64,000 bases of DNA from assembly GCF_014839805.1 (NCBI RefSeq), contig NC_051141.1, positions 8,812,777 to 8,876,776 on the forward strand, written 5' to 3'. The position numbers were made by a program, and so were the translations under genes. This DNA is from Manduca sexta (taxonomy: Eukaryota > Arthropoda > Insecta > Lepidoptera > Sphingidae). The notes under the pieces were generated by a model, which was not told the DNA's origin, searched no databases, and saw only the letters and a program-made list of their open reading frames with translations. Shown one piece after another: positions 60,751 through 64,000 of this stretch. Each line of letters starts with the position of its first letter. Positions within the stretch are counted from its first letter, which is position 1.

Positions 60751-61679
60751 GAGCTTTACACACGCGGTTTTAAAGAACGCGTATTTACACGACTCGTCGT
60801 CGGCAATACATGGCAGACTTGCCGGTATTGTTAGTTTATATTGTGTTATAAACACAAGAAACGGATATTCAATTAGAGTCTAGAGGTAAAGGAATGGTTA
60901 ACCAAAAGATAATGTTTTTAACATTTGAATTGAATAAAGGAGATACGTTACGTTACGTTAGAAAAAAAATTGTAATTAATTATGTACATATGCTTGAGCC
61001 ATTGATAAAAAACTCTTGAACCCTCTCTTACACCGATTATGGTTTTATAGATATAAGAGGATATATCTATATGTATCCTCTTCTCTATAGAAGTTATGTG
61101 ATTACTTATTTACTGTAACAAAATTTCGGCTCGCGTCTCAGTGCTGCCATACGTACGAGCAAAATTTCAAATTGGTTGGATTGTCGACGAACTTTCTCGG
61201 CTATTTTATAATACGCGTACTTTTAGTGATATACCGGTGAAAACTGTCGTCGAGCCAAGTAAGCGTTACTCAAACGTATGTCACCCGGAATAAAAGTCAG
61301 TTTTTGAGATGAAAAGGTCTTAAATATATAACCCGTGTGATTTAACTGTGCAACTCGCCGTTTGCTAAATAAGTTAATTTATTAAATATTTTTTACGTAA
61401 TATTGTTTTTTTTTTATTTGTAATTGCATGACGAGACTTTGCCGCTCGTCTGATGGTAAGCGGTTCGAAGGACTGTAGCGGGACTAGGGTCACATATCTC
61501 ATTTCGGTGAAGTGCAGTTAAGTCGCTTGAGTTATATTTATTGAGCATTTATTTTGCTTAATTGTGAGTTTTGTTTCTATTCGGTACTTTCTGTTAAAAA
61601 CATATATAGGTATATGTACATTTAAAACTTTCACAATATGGACTATAACTATTTTAACTTATACTTTATAATTATTTTG
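60751..61679. other. No gene recognised; repeat D fragment at 61425-61480
   Basis: About 61425-61480 (gacgagactttgccgctcgt, ctgatggtaagcgg) is the start of repeat D. The rest is AT-rich and unassigned. Confidence 0.4.
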
Positions 61680-62179
61680 NNNNNNNNNNNNNNNNNNNNN
61701 NNNNNNNNNNNNNNNNNNNNNNNNNNNNNNNNNNNNNNNNNNNNNNNNNNNNNNNNNNNNNNNNNNNNNNNNNNNNNNNNNNNNNNNNNNNNNNNNNNNN
61801 NNNNNNNNNNNNNNNNNNNNNNNNNNNNNNNNNNNNNNNNNNNNNNNNNNNNNNNNNNNNNNNNNNNNNNNNNNNNNNNNNNNNNNNNNNNNNNNNNNNN
61901 NNNNNNNNNNNNNNNNNNNNNNNNNNNNNNNNNNNNNNNNNNNNNNNNNNNNNNNNNNNNNNNNNNNNNNNNNNNNNNNNNNNNNNNNNNNNNNNNNNNN
62001 NNNNNNNNNNNNNNNNNNNNNNNNNNNNNNNNNNNNNNNNNNNNNNNNNNNNNNNNNNNNNNNNNNNNNNNNNNNNNNNNNNNNNNNNNNNNNNNNNNNN
62101 NNNNNNNNNNNNNNNNNNNNNNNNNNNNNNNNNNNNNNNNNNNNNNNNNNNNNNNNNNNNNNNNNNNNNNNNNNNNNNN
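61680..62179. other. Assembly gap of exactly 500 N
   Basis: A run of 500 N, a common default size for a gap of unknown length. Open frames reported across it are meaningless. Confidence 0.99.
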
Positions 62180-64000
62180 GTATTAATCAAATATATTTGG
62201 TGCATATTCGTGTAGTCAAATTTGTTTATAAAGAACTAATTATTACGAAACATTCGCAAGCTTGTTGTAGGTATCAGGCCACCATTATTGTTGGAAAAGA
62301 AAACAAACAGGACCACACCTAGTAACATCGTCAACTTTGTATTACTAATCTTGGCTCTACAAATTGTAAGAAGCTAATTGCAATGTGTAGTACAACTTCA
62401 CGAGGGAGTGTCTACTGGCAATAATTTGTATTGAATTATCGTGTTAACCCGACACCTTGTCTTCACAGACAGCAATTCCTCTCTCATGTACTTATTCAAT
62501 CTTCTCATATCCAATGGAATTTACGACTAGGTTTTCACTAGCTTCTTTCGGCTACTTTACCGAATAATTATTATATATTTTTTTCTTACCAATATTTTAT
62601 TGCAGTTTCCTCTCGAATAGATTTTTCTATTTGTGTTCGTGTGCATATCGCATCGACACATTTGTGGCTTTAAAACCTGCATTTTCGGTGTCTGAAATAC
62701 AAATTAACTTCGTAGAATATGAATATAATATGAAAATAAAATCGTATCTAGATCGGCATGTGAAAAGCATCGTAGCCTGACTCCATTATTATGAATGCAT
62801 GAGAGTTATTGCATTCTTCACTTATATGATCCTACGATGCAATCGTTCTTACTTCAGCACCCCATATATCTTCATGAACGAATTGTGAAAATAATGCAGT
62901 GTTTTATAAAATCAAAAATATTATCGTTATTATAAACTTGATGCATCACTGTACTTTATTTGAACAACTTGATGCAATAAATCTAGACAAGAAAACAGTT
63001 CAGATTTTAATAAAAGACAATCTATAAGGCGCTTGAAGCTCTTTGTTTAAACTTTCTTGTTTACAATATGAGTATTATGTGTATCAAAAGGAATTTCATA
63101 TTTTAATAGAATACTTATTGAAAATTTAAATATATTCAACATAAAAAGCTCACAGTTTACATCATTCAGACAGTATTGAAACAATACAATAACAGATAAA
63201 TTAGAGCCAAAATCACAAGTCAATACATCTTTTGGGCTCTGATACGGGGAAGTCAGACAGCGAAAGCGATTAACGTTCTGGGAGCACACAAACTGAATAT
63301 TTTAATATATACTGCCCATAAAATAGGGTAAAAGCCGGATAGTTGCCACACTTTTAAAAAACGCTCTATTACTAAAAATCTGTTGTTTTTAATGTTGAAT
63401 TCAAGTTTATATTAAAACATTGGTCATTCATCTTCTATATTAGCCCGTTTTTATTAATATAAATTATATAGTTTTTGAGTAAATCTTGTTTTATTTGACC
63501 TGTAAAAAGTGGGATACTTGCCTACTATGGCGGATAGTAGCCTTACGTCAAAAATACTTTAGGAGATACTTGCCTCATGTGAGGATAGATGCCTCTCTAG
63601 GTTTCTTTCAGATAGAAACAAACTTGTATTAATTTAAGTAATCTGTCTTTATTATTTACTATAACCTTATATTAAGTACTAATCAAAAGTAGTAGGTATA
63701 GTAATCAACATATAAAAATAGTATAATGTTTTTAAGCTTGAATTATAAAATTCGAGAACATTTAAGTTATAAATAAAACATTAGTAATGGTTCTTATATT
63801 TACACGATTATTAGATATTGAAATAAAACTATATTGCGGATTTTATATTCTAATTTTCTCCCGACGTTTTGAAGACTTTGCAACCTTCGTGGTCCCATGA
63901 CCACGGACTAAAGTGTTAGTCATGCGAAAAGTCAAAGTTACAATAGATCTACCCCCATTTTACAATTATACCACAATTTCTTTAAATTTAGCGGTCCGAT
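62180..64000. repeat. Copy 2 of the duplicated segment, open at the window end
   Basis: Starts gtattaatcaaatatatttg exactly after the gap and follows 57304-58988 with an offset of 4,876 bases at the start and 5,012 at the end. It includes the beginning of the same Penelope-like fragment (from about 63825). Confidence 0.95.
63825..64000 (-). pseudogene. Penelope-like element, 3' fragment (second copy, cut by window end)
   Basis: Same sequence as 58812-58988 with a few substitutions (ctcccgacgttttgaagact). No coding part is inside the window. Confidence 0.75.

Noticed and set aside
61638..62205. Open frames of 177-182 codons on both strands
   Set aside because: They consist of the 500 N gap.
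1..64000. Search for CRISPR arrays, operons, tRNA or rRNA genes
   Set aside because: Animal intronic DNA; the only tRNA-like sequences are SINE heads, and none folds by eye into a full tRNA gene.

Overview
This is AT-rich intronic DNA from an insect, almost certainly a moth or butterfly. The order is inferred from repeat families I know as lepidopteran: a tRNA-derived SINE of the Metulj type, an interspersed element with (CAAA)n tails and 123-bp internal repeats, RTE-clade LINE fragments and Penelope-like elements. The species cannot be read from the sequence.

One host gene spans the window on the + strand: a cyclic-nucleotide phosphodiesterase of the PDE7 family. Six exons (3560-3605, 26864-27054, 28921-28984, 31386-31582, 44939-45070, 49386-49556) join with compatible phases into 267 codons. 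They carry the first half of the catalytic domain: the general-acid histidine and three of the four metal ligands. The 5' start and the C-terminal half (fourth metal-binding Asp and the purine-selecting Gln) are not in the window. The gene must continue on both sides, and everything after 49556 (>14.4 kb) is probably intron.

The introns are dense with mobile DNA. 0.5-7 kb: a hAT-type insertion inside an older repeat, SINEs, a foldback MITE and two neighbouring elements with 123-bp arrays. 11-12 kb and 25.8-26.6 kb: elements with 34-bp and 169-bp inverted arms. 16.3 kb: a poly(A)-tailed retro-insertion with a 12-bp target duplication. 35.8-40.1 kb: a decayed copy of an arthropod multicopy ORF, RTE LINE pieces, and a Penelope-like insertion arranged as a 733-bp head-to-head inverted dimer with a 12-bp target duplication. 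43-51 kb: SINEs, other repeats and a second hAT element 48 bp past an exon. 54.9-56 kb: a better preserved but frameshifted copy of the multicopy ORF. 60.1-60.7 kb: a third hAT element.

The window ends in a probable assembly artefact. A gap of exactly 500 N (61680-62179) is followed by a near-identical second copy of 57304-58988, which looks like an uncollapsed haplotype.

The findings most worth following are the Penelope inverted dimer in a transcribed intron (a potential long hairpin RNA with decayed hammerhead-like motifs), the multicopy zinc-finger-like ORF family of unknown function, several short perfect hairpins with loops of 1-4 nt, and the retention of PDE7, a family I recall as absent from Drosophila.
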